A stretch of 64,000 nt of DNA from assembly GCF_002101965.1 (NCBI RefSeq), contig NZ_LQQA01000005.1, positions 124,001 to 188,000 of the forward strand, written 5' to 3'. Under the pieces are notes generated by a model. It did not search any database, was not told where the DNA came from, and worked only from the letters and a program-made list of their open reading frames with translations. Of the stretch, positions 8,736-19,456 are shown piece by piece. This DNA is from Mycolicibacterium wolinskyi (GTDB lineage Bacteria > Actinomycetota > Actinomycetes > Mycobacteriales > Mycobacteriaceae). The position numbers were made by a program, and so were the translations under genes. Position 1 is the stretch's first letter. Every line of letters starts with the position of its first letter.

Positions 8736-9760
8736 CAACGGGTTCCTTTCAGACTGCCGATGCCGAGCGAGCCGTCATAGCTGACCGGGGTGGCCACCGC
8801 CACCTGGGGTCGTTGGTTGTCTTCCGACGGGAGGGGCGGTGGATCATCGAGAAAGTCGATGGTGGGCGTGAAGAACAGCCCACCCGTGACCGCGGTCGAG
8901 AAATCGAGGATGCGGTCGGTGTTGCCGGGCGGATCGCCGATGAACATGTTGTCCAGCATCCGCTCGGTGACCGCGGGGGTGCGCGAGTATCCGATGTAGT
9001 ACGTTCCGAATTCGCCCTTGCCGATCTCGCCGAACGGCATGTTGTGCCGCACGATCTTGAGCTCGTTGCCGTCCTCGTCCTCGATGACGTTCAGCGCGAC
9101 ATGGGAATTGGCGGGTTTCACCGCATCGTCGAGCTCGATGTCGTCGAGCTTGGTGCGGCCGATCACGCGCTCCTGCTCCTCGGTGGACAACGAGTTCCAC
9201 GAACCCATGTCGTGCAAATACTTCTGCACGTGCACATAACAGCCGCCGGCGAAATCGGGGTCCTCATCGGCGATCTGGGTCGCGTTGACCGCGACGGGCC
9301 CGTCCGGGTTCTCGGTGCCGTCGACGAAACCCATCAGGTCGCGGTTGTCGAAGAACTTGAACCCGTGCACCTCGTCGACGATCGTGATCGCCCCCGACAT
9401 CGCCTCGACGAGTTTGGTGGCGAGCTCGAAACACACGTCCATCGACTCCGCCCGCAAGTGGAACAACAAGTCGCCGGGCGTCGCCGGGGCGTGATGGCGC
9501 GGGCCCTGCAGTTCGACGAACGGATGCAGCTCGGCGGGCCGGGGTCCGGAGAACAGTCGGTCCCACGCGTCGGAGCCGATCGACACGATCGCCGAGAGGC
9601 GTTTGGCCGGGTCACGGAACCCGATGGCGCGTACCAGGCCCGAGATATCGGGCAACGCATCGTGAACCGCCGCCTCCTGCCCCTCGTCGATCGTCGCGAC
9701 CATGAAGACGGCGGCGGGCGTCAACGGGGCGAGTACCGGTTGGGGTTGTGGTGCGGGCAC
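8735..9760 (-). CDS. dyp: Dye-decolorizing heme peroxidase, encapsulin cargo
   Basis: 341-residue DyP-type peroxidase (Rv0799c ortholog). The GFVDGTENP motif carries the catalytic Asp (GxxDG), and SHVALN with KIVRHNMPFG carry the proximal His and distal Arg regions. The C-terminus ends DGSLGIGSLKGTR; LGIGSLKG is the known encapsulin targeting peptide, so the enzyme is packaged in the shell encoded next to it. Role: peroxide and oxidative-stress defence. It is divergent from the aminopeptidase, with 49 bases between. Confidence 0.96.
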   Translation of the reverse strand: MPAPQPQPVLAPLTPAAVFMVATIDEGQEAAVHDALPDISGLVRAIGFRDPAKRLSAIVSIGSDAWDRLFSGPRPAELHPFVELQGPRHHAPATPGDLLFHLRAESMDVCFELATKLVEAMSGAITIVDEVHGFKFFDNRDLMGFVDGTENPDGPVAVNATQIADEDPDFAGGCYVHVQKYLHDMGSWNSLSTEEQERVIGRTKLDDIELDDAVKPANSHVALNVIEDEDGNELKIVRHNMPFGEIGKGEFGTYYIGYSRTPAVTERMLDNMFIGDPPGNTDRILDFSTAVTGGLFFTPTIDFLDDPPPLPSEDNQRPQVAVATPVSYDGSLGIGSLKGTR

Positions 9761-9809
9761 ATCGAGACCCTAACGCGGAGCGCGCCGAAATCCCGGTCAA
9801 GATAGAGAT

Positions 9810-11057
9810 ATGGCAGCTAGCCCCCAGAGCTTGTGTGAATTCATCGACGCCTCACCGTCGCCGTTCCATGTGTGCGCCACCGCAGCGCGGCGGCTGCTCG
9901 ACGCCGGTTTCACCGAAGTGGACGAGACGGACCGCTGGCAGGCAACCGGGAACTTCTTCACGGTGCGCGCGGGCTCGCTGGTGGCCTGGAAGACCGGCGA
10001 CGGCCCCTTCCGGGTTGTCGGCGGTCACACCGACAGCCCCAACCTGCGGGTCAAACAGCACCCGGACCGGGTCGTCGCGGGCTGGCAGGTCGTCGCGCTG
10101 CAGCCCTACGGCGGCGCGTGGCTGAACTCGTGGCTCGACCGCGACCTCGGCATCAGCGGGCGGCTCTCGGTCCGTCGCGGCACGGGCATCGAGCACAAGC
10201 TGGTCCGGATCGACGACCCGATTCTGCGGGTTCCCCAGCTGGCCATCCACCTGTCCGAGGACCGCAAGGGCGTCAGCCCCGACCCGCAGCGTCACGTCAA
10301 CGCGGTGTGGGGCCTGGGGGAGCGGCCGCGCTCGTTCGTCGGCTTCGTCGCCGAGTGCGCCGGTGTGGCCGAGGGCGACGTGCTGGGCTTCGACCTGATG
10401 ACGCATGACCTCGCCCCGTCGGCGGTCACGGGCGCCGGCGGCGAGTTCGTCAGTGCGCCGCGCCTCGACAACCAGGCGACGTGCTACGCCGGGCTCGAGG
10501 CGTTCCTCGCGGCAGACGCCGACGGCCACGTCCCGGTGCTGGCGCTGTTCGACCACGAGGAGGTCGGGTCGACCTCCGATCACGGCGCGCAATCGGAGCT
10601 GCTGCCGACGGTGTTGGAGCGGATCACGCTGTCGGCCGGGGGCACGCGCGAGGACTTCCTGCGGCGGGTCGCCGGCTCGATGGTGGCCTCGGGGGACATG
10701 GCACACGCGACGCACCCGAACTATCCCGACCGCCATGAGCCGGGCCACCAGATCGCGGTGAACGCCGGGCCGGTCCTCAAGGTGCAGCCGAACCTGCGCT
10801 ACGCGACCGACGGGCGCACCGCGGCTGCTTTCGCCCTGGCGTGCGATCAGGCCGGTGTGCCGCTGCAACGCTACGAGCACCGCGCCGACCTGCCGTGCGG
10901 ATCGACCATCGGGCCGATGACCTCGGCGCGCACCGGCATCCCCACGGTCGACGTCGGAGCCGCCCAGCTCGCGATGCACTCGGCGCGGGAGTTCATGGGC
11001 GCCCACGATGTGGCGGCCTACTCGTCGGCTTTACGGGCGTTCTTGTCACCGGCTTGA
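9810..11057 (+). CDS. pepC: M18 family aminopeptidase
   Basis: 415-residue dinuclear zinc aminopeptidase (Rv0800 ortholog) preferring acidic or neutral N-terminal residues. Metal and catalytic motifs: [10 protein letters not shown] (first His and Asp), [15 protein letters not shown] (bridging Asp), [14 protein letters not shown] (Glu pair), [12 protein letters not shown] (Asp), and a final His in [13 protein letters not shown]. Full length for the family. Cytosolic peptide turnover. Confidence 0.95.
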   Translation: MAASPQSLCEFIDASPSPFHVCATAARRLLDAGFTEVDETDRWQATGNFFTVRAGSLVAWKTGDGPFRVVGGHTDSPNLRVKQHPDRVVAGWQVVALQPYGGAWLNSWLDRDLGISGRLSVRRGTGIEHKLVRIDDPILRVPQLAIHLSEDRKGVSPDPQRHVNAVWGLGERPRSFVGFVAECAGVAEGDVLGFDLMTHDLAPSAVTGAGGEFVSAPRLDNQATCYAGLEAFLAADADGHVPVLALFDHEEVGSTSDHGAQSELLPTVLERITLSAGGTREDFLRRVAGSMVASGDMAHATHPNYPDRHEPGHQIAVNAGPVLKVQPNLRYATDGRTAAAFALACDQAGVPLQRYEHRADLPCGSTIGPMTSARTGIPTVDVGAAQLAMHSAREFMGAHDVAAYSSALRAFLSPA

Positions 11058-11072
11058 TCTAGGGTCGGCTCC

Positions 11073-11432
11073 ATGACCCTCAGCGTGGAGATGATCACCT
11101 TCGACTGCACCGATCCCGACGCGCTCGCCCAATGGTGGGCGGGAGCCGTCGGCGGCGACGTAACTGCTTTTGCACCAGGAGAATTCGTGGCTCTGGTGCG
11201 GCCGAACGGGCCACGGCTCGGTTTCCAGAGAGTCGAGGATCCGACGCCGGGCAAGAATCGGGTGCACCTCGACCTCGCCGCCGCGGACGTCGAGGCCGAG
11301 GTGGGACGGTTGGTGTCGCTCGGGGCCAGCGAAACCGGACGGCACAGCTTCGGTCCTGAGTTCAGCTGGGTGGTCCTTGCCGACCCCGAGGGCAACGCAT
11401 TCTGTATTGCGGCCGAGCAGGCCTCTACTTGA
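11073..11432 (+). CDS. VOC-superfamily (glyoxalase/bleomycin-resistance-like) protein
   Basis: 119-residue protein with a paired beta-alpha-beta-beta-beta fold: VEMITFDCTDPDALAQWWAGAVGG, then LGFQRVEDPTPGKNRVHLDLAA and FSWVVLADPEGNAFCI, as in glyoxalase-like domain proteins (Rv0801 by position). Substrate unknown. It starts 15 bases after pepC, likely co-transcribed, and its stop overlaps the convergent small gene by 8 bases. Confidence 0.8.
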   Translation: MTLSVEMITFDCTDPDALAQWWAGAVGGDVTAFAPGEFVALVRPNGPRLGFQRVEDPTPGKNRVHLDLAAADVEAEVGRLVSLGASETGRHSFGPEFSWVVLADPEGNAFCIAAEQAST

Positions 11433-11655
11433 TCCGGCTGGCCAGCATGTGCTTGGCCATCTCGGCACCCTTGCGGCTGTCGGCCTGCGCCTTGCGGAAC
11501 AGTTCGACGACTTCGTTGTCGCCGTCACGCTCGGCATCGGCGATGAAGGTTTCCATCCGCAGGGCGTTCTCCAGGCACTGCTCGGTGTACCAGATGAGGT
11601 TGTAGTTCTTGTCCTTGGTTCCGGTCACATGGCCGGTTTCAGTGGTTGCGCTCAT
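11425..11655 (-). CDS. Small conserved helical protein, function unknown
   Basis: 76 residues, mostly helical, with no membrane segment. The visible core is NYNLIWYTEQCLENALRMET followed by a second amphipathic helix ELFRKAQADSRKGAEMAKHM, so a small helical bundle is likely. No family named with confidence. Start codon ATG at 11655 begins MSATTETGHVTG. The TPP enzyme gene lies upstream on the same strand (ending at 11706, 50 bases before this start), so the two may share a transcript. Confidence 0.65.
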   Translation of the reverse strand: MSATTETGHVTGTKDKNYNLIWYTEQCLENALRMETFIADAERDGDNEVVELFRKAQADSRKGAEMAKHMLASRIK

Positions 11656-11705
11656 GGGTTTGGGTCACTCTCCTTCGATCCTTGATTTTGGGTGACGTCG
11701 TGGGC

Positions 11706-13520
11706 CTACCCCTGGCTCCGAGAAGGCAAACCCGTATGCGTAAGCAGTTCGGCCGCTTTGTTCTTGGCGATCTCGGCGAACAGGTGCCAGCCGTTCGGAT
11801 CGCCTTTGACGACGGCCTCGGCGGTGGCCTTCATCTGTTCGTACGTGGCGTGCGGCGGGATCGGCGGCACCTCCGGGTCGGTGTGCACGTCGAGCACGAC
11901 GGGCTCGTCGGCGGCGAGTGCCGCATCCCACGCCGGCCCGAGTTGGTCGGGATCGTCGACGGTGATCGACCGGATGCCCATCGTCGTCGCCACGTCGGCG
12001 TAGGACACCTCGGGCAGGTTCTGCGACTCCTCGAACTTCGGCGCCCCGCCCATCGCGCGCAGTTCCCACGTGACGTGCGCGAGATCGTTGTTGTGGAACA
12101 CGCACACCACGAGCCGCGGATCCGCCCACAACCGGTGATACCGGCGGATGGTCATCAACTCGGCCAGCCCGTTCATCTGCATCGCGCCGTCGCCGACGAG
12201 GGCGATCACCGGGCGGTCGGGCTGGGCGAACTTCGCGCCGATCGCGTAGGGCACGGCCGAGCCCATGGTGGCGAGCGTGCCCGACAGCGATCCGTTGGTC
12301 GTCGGCCCGAAGCGCAGGCAGCGCGCGTACCAATTGGTCGAGGATCCGGAATCGCCGGTGACGATCGCGTAGTCCGGCAGTCGGGCCGAGAGCTCCCACA
12401 CCACCCGCATCGGGTTGACCGGGTTCGCCGAAAGCATGGACTGCCGTTCGACGGTCTCCCACCAGCGCGCGACATTGCGTTGCACGGTTTCGCGCCAGCC
12501 GCGGTCGGATTTCGCGGTCAGTAGCGGCACGAGTTGAGCGAGCGTGGTTTTCGCATCGGCGACGATGTTGACCTCGGTGGGGTAGCGCATGCCGATGTTG
12601 GCGCCGTCGATGTCGATCTCGACCGCACGGGCCTGGCCGTAGTCGGGGAGGAACTGGCTGTACGGGAAATTCGAGCCGACGATGAGCAGGGTGTCGCAGT
12701 CGCGCATGAGCTCGTAGCTGGGTCGGGTCCCGAGCAGCCCGATCGATCCGGTGACATAGGGCAGGTCGTCGGCCAGCACGTCCTTGCCGAGCAGCGCCTT
12801 GGCGATCCCGGCCCCGGTGAGCTCGGCGATCTGGGCAAGCTCGTCGGCCGCGCCGCGGGCGCCCTGCCTCACGAGGATCGCCACTTTCGACCCGTCGTTG
12901 AGGATGTCGGCCGCGGCCTGCAGGGCCGTCGGGTCCGGGGCGAGCACAGGTTGCGCGTCGTGCGGTCCGCTGGACGGCACCTGTTTGAACGCATGGCCGG
13001 GCGGCTCGTACGGCTGCTCCTGCAGATCCGAGGGGATCACGACCGCGGTGGGCGCCCGCCGGGCGCGGGCCGTGCGGAAGGCCCGGTCGAGCGCGTTCGG
13101 TAGCTGGCTCGCGACGTTGACCTCGACGAGGTAATCGCTGGCGACATCGGAGAACAGCCCCTGCAGGTCGACCTCCTGCTGATAGCTGCCGCCCATCGCG
13201 CTGCGGGCGGTCTGGCCCACGATCGCGACCACCGGGGTGTGGTCGAGCTTGGCGTCGTAGAGGCCGTTGAGCAGGTGGATGGCGCCGGGACCCGACGTGG
13301 CGAGGCACACGCCGACATTGCCGGAGAACTTGGCATAGCCGGTCGCCGCGAGCGCGGCCATCTCCTCGTGCCGGGTCTGCACGAATTTCGGCCCGGCCGA
13401 CTCGTCTTTCCCGAAAGCGGCCACGAGACCGTTGATTCCGTCGCCCGGATAGCCGAAGACCTGCTCGACCTGCCACTGGCGGAGACGGTCAAGAACATGT
13501 TCGGCGACTGTTTGGCTCAT
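11706..13520 (-). CDS. Thiamine-diphosphate-dependent enzyme (pyruvate oxidase/acetolactate synthase type)
   Basis: 604-residue enzyme in three domains: the Pyr-binding domain with the catalytic Glu in FVQTRHEEMAALAATGYAK, a central domain (IVGSNFPYSQFLPDYGQARAVEIDID), and the PP domain with the Mg-ThDP motif GDGAMQMNGLAELMTIRRY. The closest type is PoxB-like pyruvate oxidase or dehydrogenase; an exact substrate cannot be read from sequence. Start ATG at 13520; 50 bases separate it from the divergent antiporter. Confidence 0.88.
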   Translation of the reverse strand: MSQTVAEHVLDRLRQWQVEQVFGYPGDGINGLVAAFGKDESAGPKFVQTRHEEMAALAATGYAKFSGNVGVCLATSGPGAIHLLNGLYDAKLDHTPVVAIVGQTARSAMGGSYQQEVDLQGLFSDVASDYLVEVNVASQLPNALDRAFRTARARRAPTAVVIPSDLQEQPYEPPGHAFKQVPSSGPHDAQPVLAPDPTALQAAADILNDGSKVAILVRQGARGAADELAQIAELTGAGIAKALLGKDVLADDLPYVTGSIGLLGTRPSYELMRDCDTLLIVGSNFPYSQFLPDYGQARAVEIDIDGANIGMRYPTEVNIVADAKTTLAQLVPLLTAKSDRGWRETVQRNVARWWETVERQSMLSANPVNPMRVVWELSARLPDYAIVTGDSGSSTNWYARCLRFGPTTNGSLSGTLATMGSAVPYAIGAKFAQPDRPVIALVGDGAMQMNGLAELMTIRRYHRLWADPRLVVCVFHNNDLAHVTWELRAMGGAPKFEESQNLPEVSYADVATTMGIRSITVDDPDQLGPAWDAALAADEPVVLDVHTDPEVPPIPPHATYEQMKATAEAVVKGDPNGWHLFAEIAKNKAAELLTHTGLPSRSQG

Positions 13521-13570
13521 GTGCCGGGGCTACCCGTGTCGCCACCGGAATAACCGGCCGTGACGCTGGA

Positions 13571-14791
13571 ATGATCACGTCCGTGGTGCTGTCGCTCGTC
13601 GCGGTGTCGGTTGTGCTGGTCGCATGGGCGCTGCTGTCGCAGAAGCTGGAACGGCTGCGGCTGACCGCGGCGATGATCCTCGTGCTGGCCGGCGTGGCGG
13701 TCGGGTTCACCACGCAGGACGTGCTGGCCGAGACCCTCAACACCGACACTGCCGAGCACGTCGCCGAGATCATCCTGGCGGTGCTGTTGTTCGTCGATGC
13801 GACCGAGGTCCGCGGCGGATTCCTCGGCTCCGACCCGCGATCGGCGCTGCGGATGCTGTTCATCGCGATGCCGATCGGCCTGGCGCTCTCGGTGCTGCTG
13901 GGGCTGTGGCTGCTGCCGGGCCTGTCCTGGGCGGTGCTGTTGGTGATCGCGTGCATCGTGGTGCCGATCGACTTCGCGCCGACGTCGACCTTGCTGCGCG
14001 ACGAGCGGATACCCGAGCGCGTGCGCGGGCTGCTCAACGTCGAGGCCGGCTACAACGACGGCATCGTCTCACCCGTCTTCCTGTTCGCGGTGGTGCTGGC
14101 GGCCGAGCACACGCGCGCCAGAACCCCGCTGGACGCACTGGCGGCCGCGGTGCCGCCCGCCGTCAAGGCGCTGCTCGTCGGTGTCGTCGTCGGCGCGGCA
14201 CTCGCGGTTCTGACCAATGCCGCCGAACGGCGCGCGCTCATGACCGACCAGGCCAACCGCCTGATCCTGGTGGTGGCGCCGCTCCTGTCGTTCGGCCTGA
14301 GCCTCGGCGTCGACGGCAACGGGTTCGTATCGGCCTTCGTCTGCGGCATCGCGTTCAACTACCTGCGGTCTTCGCCGACGTTCCGGGCCGAACTCGAGCT
14401 CGTCGACGACGTCGGATTCCTGCTGGCCGCGGTGATGTGGTTCGTGTTCGGGCTGACGGCCGTGGTCGCGCTGAGCACGGGCGTGCCGCTCGGGCTTGTG
14501 GTGTTCTGCCTGCTCGCGCTGACCGTCGTGCGGATTCTGCCGGTACTCGTGGCGATGCTGGGATCACGCGTGAGCTGGCGCGAGCGGCTGCTGCTGGGCT
14601 GGCTGGGCCCGCGGGGTGTGACGTCGATCGTGTTCGGGTTGCTGGCGTTCAACGCGCTCGGTGGAGTGGCCGAGCACACAGTCGCGCTCGTCCTGGTGGT
14701 CGCGGTTCTGGGCAGTGTGATCATCCACGGCGTTGGCGCACCCGCGGCTGCCCGCGCCTACCAGCGAACACAAACTAAACTGGCTCCGTGA
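13571..14791 (+). CDS. Na+/H+ (or K+/H+) antiporter, CPA1 family
   Basis: 406-residue membrane protein with about 12 helices. [32 protein letters not shown] (a PTD/PxDFAPT-like core) and [13 protein letters not shown] (the ND pair) are the ion-binding core of CPA1/NhaP exchangers; [19 protein letters not shown] is another signature. Role: cation and pH homeostasis. Its stop overlaps the GTG of purL (GTGA at 14788-14791), placing them in one transcript. Confidence 0.88.
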   Translation: MITSVVLSLVAVSVVLVAWALLSQKLERLRLTAAMILVLAGVAVGFTTQDVLAETLNTDTAEHVAEIILAVLLFVDATEVRGGFLGSDPRSALRMLFIAMPIGLALSVLLGLWLLPGLSWAVLLVIACIVVPIDFAPTSTLLRDERIPERVRGLLNVEAGYNDGIVSPVFLFAVVLAAEHTRARTPLDALAAAVPPAVKALLVGVVVGAALAVLTNAAERRALMTDQANRLILVVAPLLSFGLSLGVDGNGFVSAFVCGIAFNYLRSSPTFRAELELVDDVGFLLAAVMWFVFGLTAVVALSTGVPLGLVVFCLLALTVVRILPVLVAMLGSRVSWRERLLLGWLGPRGVTSIVFGLLAFNALGGVAEHTVALVLVVAVLGSVIIHGVGAPAAARAYQRTQTKLAP

Positions 14792-17085
14792 CGTCTGAGC
14801 TCACCCACGACATCGACTCGGTGCAGCGGGCAGCCGCCACCCCCGATCACCCCCAGCCCTACCGCGAACTCGGTCTCAAAGACGACGAGTACCAGCGGAT
14901 ACGCGAGATTCTCGGCCGTCGCCCCACCGACGCCGAGCTGGCGATGTACTCGGTGATGTGGAGTGAGCACTGCTCCTACAAATCCTCCAAGGTGCATCTG
15001 CGCTATTTCGGCGAGACGACCACCGATGAGATGCGCGCCGGCATGCTGGCCGGCATCGGCGAGAACGCCGGCGTCGTCGACATCGGCGACGGCTGGGCAG
15101 TCACGTTCAAGGTCGAATCGCACAACCACCCGTCCTACGTCGAGCCCTACCAGGGTGCGGCCACCGGTGTCGGCGGCATCGTCCGCGACATCATGGCGAT
15201 GGGCGCGCGGCCGGTGGCGGTCATGGACCAGCTGCGGTTCGGTGCTGCCGACGCCCCCGACACCCGGCGCGTGCTCGACGGCGTCGTGCGGGGTGTCGGC
15301 GGCTACGGCAACTCGCTGGGCCTGCCCAACATCGGCGGCGAGACGGTGTTCGACCCGTCGTACGCGGGCAACCCGTTGGTCAACGCGCTGTGTGTCGGCG
15401 CGCTGCGCAAGGAAGACCTGCACCTCGCATTCGCCTCGGGCACCGGTAACAAGATCATCCTGTTCGGCGCCCGCACCGGTCTCGACGGCATCGGCGGTGT
15501 CTCGGTGCTGGCCTCCGACACGTTCGGTGGAGACGAAGGGTCCGGACCCGGCCGCAAAAAGCTGCCGAGCGTTCAGGTGGGCGACCCGTTCACCGAAAAG
15601 GTCCTCATCGAGTGCTGCCTCGAGCTCTACGCGGCCGGCCTGGTGGTCGGTATCCAGGATCTCGGCGGTGCCGGGTTGTCCTGTGCGACATCCGAACTCG
15701 CCTCCGCCGGGGACGGCGGTATGCGGGTCGAGCTCGACACCGTGCCGCTGCGCGCCGCCAACATGACCCCCGCCGAGATCCTGTCGAGCGAATCGCAGGA
15801 ACGCATGTGCGCGGTGGTCACCCCGGACAACGTCGACAAGTTCATGGCGGTGTGCCGTAAGTGGGATGTGCTGGCCACCGTGATCGGTGAGGTCACCGAC
15901 GGCGACCGGTTGCAGATCACGTGGCACGGCGAAACCGTCGTCGACGTCCCGCCCCGCACGGTCGCCCACGAGGGGCCGGTCTACCAGCGGCCCGTGGCCC
16001 GTCCCGACACGCAGGACGCGCTGATCGCCGACACCTCCGCCAAGCTGCCGCGACCGCAGACCGGCGACGAGCTCAAAGCGACCCTGCTCGCCATGGTGGG
16101 CAGCCCGCACCTGTGCAGCCGGGCGTTCATCACCGAGCAGTACGACCGCTACGTGCGCGGCAACACCGTTCTCGCCGAGCACGCCGACGGTGGGGTGCTG
16201 CGCATCGACGAGACCACGGGCCGCGGGATCGCGGTCTCCACCGACGCGTCGGGTCGCTACACCCAGCTCGATCCGTACGCCGGTGCACAGCTGGCACTGG
16301 CCGAGGCCTACCGCAACGTCGCGGTCACCGGGGCCACCCCGGTCGCGGTGACCAACTGCCTCAACTTCGGATCCCCCGAAGACCCGGGCGTGATGTGGCA
16401 GTTCAGCCAGGCCGTGCGTGGCCTGGCCGATGGCTGTGCGGCCCTTGGCATTCCGGTGACCGGCGGCAACGTGAGCTTCTACAACCAGACCGGCACCACC
16501 GCGATCCTGCCGACCCCGGTGGTCGGCGTGCTCGGCGTCATCGACGATGTGAAGCGCCGCATCCCAACCGGATTGGGCACCGAACCCGGCGAGACGCTGC
16601 TGCTGCTCGGTGACACCCACGACGAGTTCGACGGGTCGATCTGGGCGCAGGTCACGGCCGACCACCTCGGCGGCGTGCCGCCGAAGGTGGATCTGGCCCG
16701 CGAGAAGCTGCTGGCCGAGGTGCTGACCGCGGCGTCGCGCGACGGGCTGCTCTCCGCCGCACACGACCTCTCGGAGGGCGGACTGATCCAGGCGGTCGTC
16801 GAGGCCGCCCTGGCCGGTGAAACCGGTTGCCGCGTCATCATTCCCGAAGGGGCCGATCCCTTCGTGACGCTGTTCTCGGAGTCGGCGGGCCGCGTACTGG
16901 TCGCGGTGCCCCGCACCGAGGAGAGCCGGTTCCGGTCGATGTGCGAGGCCAGAGGCCTGCCGGTCACCCGGATCGGCGTCGTCGACCAGGGCAGCGATTC
17001 GGTCGAAGTGCAAGGCCAGTTCAGCATCACCCTTTCGGAGCTGCGGAGCACGTCGGAGGGCGTGCTGCCCGGGCTGTTCGGGTGA
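14788..17085 (+). CDS. purL: PurL, FGAM synthase synthetase subunit (small type)
   Basis: 765-residue ATP-dependent synthetase that converts FGAR to FGAM with ammonia from PurQ. Seen: [15 protein letters not shown] (active-site His), [31 protein letters not shown] (ATP site), [15 protein letters not shown] and [15 protein letters not shown]. The length fits the PurSQL type and not the fused 1300-residue enzyme. GTG start within the antiporter stop; its own stop overlaps the next gene by 4 bases. Confidence 0.97.
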   Translation: MTSELTHDIDSVQRAAATPDHPQPYRELGLKDDEYQRIREILGRRPTDAELAMYSVMWSEHCSYKSSKVHLRYFGETTTDEMRAGMLAGIGENAGVVDIGDGWAVTFKVESHNHPSYVEPYQGAATGVGGIVRDIMAMGARPVAVMDQLRFGAADAPDTRRVLDGVVRGVGGYGNSLGLPNIGGETVFDPSYAGNPLVNALCVGALRKEDLHLAFASGTGNKIILFGARTGLDGIGGVSVLASDTFGGDEGSGPGRKKLPSVQVGDPFTEKVLIECCLELYAAGLVVGIQDLGGAGLSCATSELASAGDGGMRVELDTVPLRAANMTPAEILSSESQERMCAVVTPDNVDKFMAVCRKWDVLATVIGEVTDGDRLQITWHGETVVDVPPRTVAHEGPVYQRPVARPDTQDALIADTSAKLPRPQTGDELKATLLAMVGSPHLCSRAFITEQYDRYVRGNTVLAEHADGGVLRIDETTGRGIAVSTDASGRYTQLDPYAGAQLALAEAYRNVAVTGATPVAVTNCLNFGSPEDPGVMWQFSQAVRGLADGCAALGIPVTGGNVSFYNQTGTTAILPTPVVGVLGVIDDVKRRIPTGLGTEPGETLLLLGDTHDEFDGSIWAQVTADHLGGVPPKVDLAREKLLAEVLTAASRDGLLSAAHDLSEGGLIQAVVEAALAGETGCRVIIPEGADPFVTLFSESAGRVLVAVPRTEESRFRSMCEARGLPVTRIGVVDQGSDSVEVQGQFSITLSELRSTSEGVLPGLFG

Positions 17086-18809
17086 GGGTCGAAAACCACA
17101 CCGAACGTCACCCTCTGCTGCTCTGGGCCTGGAGCCTGGTCAGACTCGACTTCGTCGGCATCGCCGTCGGCGCGCTGTTCTTCTGCCTTTCGCTGACCCC
17201 GTCGCTGCTGCCGCGCGACTGGTTGTTCGCCGGCCTGATCGGCGGGATCAACGCGGCCATCGGCTACGGGCTCGGTGTTCTTATCGGAAAAGCCCTGTAC
17301 CGCTTCGTGTTATGGAACCGGTCATGGTGGCCGCCCCGCAAGTGGTTGTTGTTGTGGGCCAAGACGCTTGTCGTCGGCGGTGCCGCTGCGGCGTGTGTGC
17401 TGATGTTGATCCCGGCAGCGGCGTGGCAACGGCAGGTGTCCCGGCTCATGGGCATCGAGGGCCCGGCCACTCTCGGGTACCTGCGGACACTGATCATCGC
17501 CGTGGCCGTCGCGGGTGCGCTGATCGCCACCGCGCGCGTACTGCGCGACACGGTTCGCCTGCTCGCCAAGGTGCTCATCCGGCGCTGGCATCTGCACCGC
17601 GAAGTCGCCCAGTTCATCGGCACCGCCATCGTGGTGGTGCTCGTCGTCATGCTCGTCAACGGCGTGATCTACCGTGGTTTTCTCGCCGGAGCCAGCCGGG
17701 TGTTCCAGCCGCAGAACACCACCACACGTGAGGGCGTGGCTCAGCCAACGGAACCGGAAAGGTCGGGCAGCCCAGAGTCTTTCGCCGCCTGGGACACGCT
17801 CGGCTTCCAAGGACGCAACTTCGTCGCGACCGGCCCGCGGCCCGACGAACTCGAACAGGTCAACGGACGCCCGGCGCGAGAACCGATCCGGGTCTATGCC
17901 GGCCTGCAGACCGCCGACACGGATGAGCAGCGGATCGCGGTGCTGTTGAGCGAACTCGAACGCACCGATGCGTGGGATCGCGAGGTGCTGGTCATCGTCC
18001 CGACCACGGGCACCGGCTGGGTCAACCCCATCGCGGCCCGTGCGATCGAGTTGATGTACAACGGCGACACCGCGATGGTCGGCATGCAGTATTCGTATCT
18101 GCCGAGCTGGATTTCGTTCATGGGTGACCGGCAGAGATCCATGCACACGGGCCGGATGATGATCGATGCCATACAAGCACGTTGGCAGCGGCTGCCGCCC
18201 GAGCATCGGCCGAAGCTGGTGTTGTACGGCGAAAGCCTCGGATCGATGGCCGGACAGGGTGCCTTCGGTTGGCTGCCCGACATCTCCCGAATGGGTTTCT
18301 CGTCGGTGCTGTGGGTCGGCCCACCGAACGCCAGCCCGCTGTGGCGAGGGCTGACGGTGCGGCGGGACCCGGGCACCCCGGAGGTCCGGCCGCGTTACGA
18401 CAACGGCCGCACCGTTCGGTTCTCCGAAGCCGCCGATGCCGAAGAGATCGCTCGCGACGCGGCCGAACCGTGGGAGGGCACGCGCGTGCTGTTCATGCAG
18501 CATCCGTCCGATCCGATCGTCTGGTGGTCGACGGATCTGCTTTTCTCCCAGCCGGATTGGCTGGTCGAGCCGCCCGGCGGAGACCGCACGGCGTCCATGC
18601 GGTGGTACCCCATCATCACCTTCTGGCAGGTGGCGGCCGACATGACGAACGCCTCGAGCGTGCCCGCCGGGCACGGACACAACTACGGCGAGTGGGTTCT
18701 CGACGGATGGGCCGCGGTCGCGCCGCCGCCGGGCTGGACGCCGGAGGACACCGAGCGCATCCGCGTCGCGCTGCAGAAGAGCGCAGGCAACGACGGTCCC
18801 GAATACTGA
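17082..18809 (+). CDS. Membrane alpha/beta-hydrolase (abhydrolase_9 type)
   Basis: 575 residues. Residues 1-210 hold about five transmembrane helices ([46 protein letters not shown]). The C-terminal half is an alpha/beta-hydrolase with nucleophile elbow [11 protein letters not shown] (around residue 385) and a late His in [18 protein letters not shown] is a recurring signature of this actinobacterial family; substrate unknown, perhaps a cell-envelope lipid. GTG start overlaps the purL stop; ends TGATG with the CPBP protease gene. Confidence 0.82.
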   Translation: MRVENHTERHPLLLWAWSLVRLDFVGIAVGALFFCLSLTPSLLPRDWLFAGLIGGINAAIGYGLGVLIGKALYRFVLWNRSWWPPRKWLLLWAKTLVVGGAAAACVLMLIPAAAWQRQVSRLMGIEGPATLGYLRTLIIAVAVAGALIATARVLRDTVRLLAKVLIRRWHLHREVAQFIGTAIVVVLVVMLVNGVIYRGFLAGASRVFQPQNTTTREGVAQPTEPERSGSPESFAAWDTLGFQGRNFVATGPRPDELEQVNGRPAREPIRVYAGLQTADTDEQRIAVLLSELERTDAWDREVLVIVPTTGTGWVNPIAARAIELMYNGDTAMVGMQYSYLPSWISFMGDRQRSMHTGRMMIDAIQARWQRLPPEHRPKLVLYGESLGSMAGQGAFGWLPDISRMGFSSVLWVGPPNASPLWRGLTVRRDPGTPEVRPRYDNGRTVRFSEAADAEEIARDAAEPWEGTRVLFMQHPSDPIVWWSTDLLFSQPDWLVEPPGGDRTASMRWYPIITFWQVAADMTNASSVPAGHGHNYGEWVLDGWAAVAPPPGWTPEDTERIRVALQKSAGNDGPEY

Positions 18810-19456
18810 TGCGGGGCAGGAAGTTACGGGCGGTTGCGCTCGCCGCAGGCCTGGTGGCGTGGAACGGTCTGGTGGATCCGCGCCTGCCGGCCCGTTGGCA
18901 ACCGTGGGTGCGGGCGCTGACCGGAACCGGGCTGCTGGTGCTGACCGGGTCACGGCCGGGACTGCGCCCGCCCGCGCTGTGGTCCGGGCTTCAGCTGGGC
19001 GTCGCGGCGGCCGGTGTACTGACCGCGGGGGTCGCGGCGACCACCGCCGTCCCCGCGGTACGGGCGGAGATGGTGCTCCGCGAACTGCCACCCGCCGCTG
19101 CTTGGCTGCTGCTGCGGATCCCGGTCGGCACCGTCTGGTCGGAGGAGGCCGCGTTCCGAGCCGCCCTGAGCGCCGTGGGCGCAACGGCGTTCGGCCCCGA
19201 GGGCGGCCAGCTTCTGCAGGCGACGGCATTCGGGTTGTCCCACATCGCCGATGCCCGCGCGACCGGCGAACCCGTCATCGGGACGGTGCTGGTGACCGGT
19301 GTGGCCGGGTGGGGTCTGGGTTGGCTCGCACGGCGGTCCGGCAGCCTGGCTGCGCCCATACTGGCGCATCTGGCGATCAATGAGGCAGGGGCGATCGCTG
19401 CGTTTGCGTGCCAACGCGGGCCAGCAGCGCTGCAACGGCTACGACGACAGCCGTGA
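18809..19456 (+). CDS. CPBP-family intramembrane metalloprotease (Abi/CAAX-like)
   Basis: 215-residue membrane protein. The catalytic signature is complete: EEAAFR (EExxxR, within TVWSEEAAFRAAL), FGLSHIAD (FxxxH) and HLAINEAG (HxxxN). About six helices. Position matches Rv0804. Substrates unknown. It overlaps the previous gene by one base and the convergent permease by 80 bases. Confidence 0.85.
   Translation: MRGRKLRAVALAAGLVAWNGLVDPRLPARWQPWVRALTGTGLLVLTGSRPGLRPPALWSGLQLGVAAAGVLTAGVAATTAVPAVRAEMVLRELPPAAAWLLLRIPVGTVWSEEAAFRAALSAVGATAFGPEGGQLLQATAFGLSHIADARATGEPVIGTVLVTGVAGWGLGWLARRSGSLAAPILAHLAINEAGAIAAFACQRGPAALQRLRRQP

Noticed and set aside
11665..13476. 603-codon frame on the minus strand overlapping the TPP enzyme
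   Set aside because: Same strand, different frame, Arg-rich shadow of the true thiamine-diphosphate enzyme.
14758..17013. Long open frame on the minus strand opposite purL (751 codons)
   Set aside because: Shadow of purL caused by high GC codon bias; no domain or motif, and the plus-strand gene is certain.
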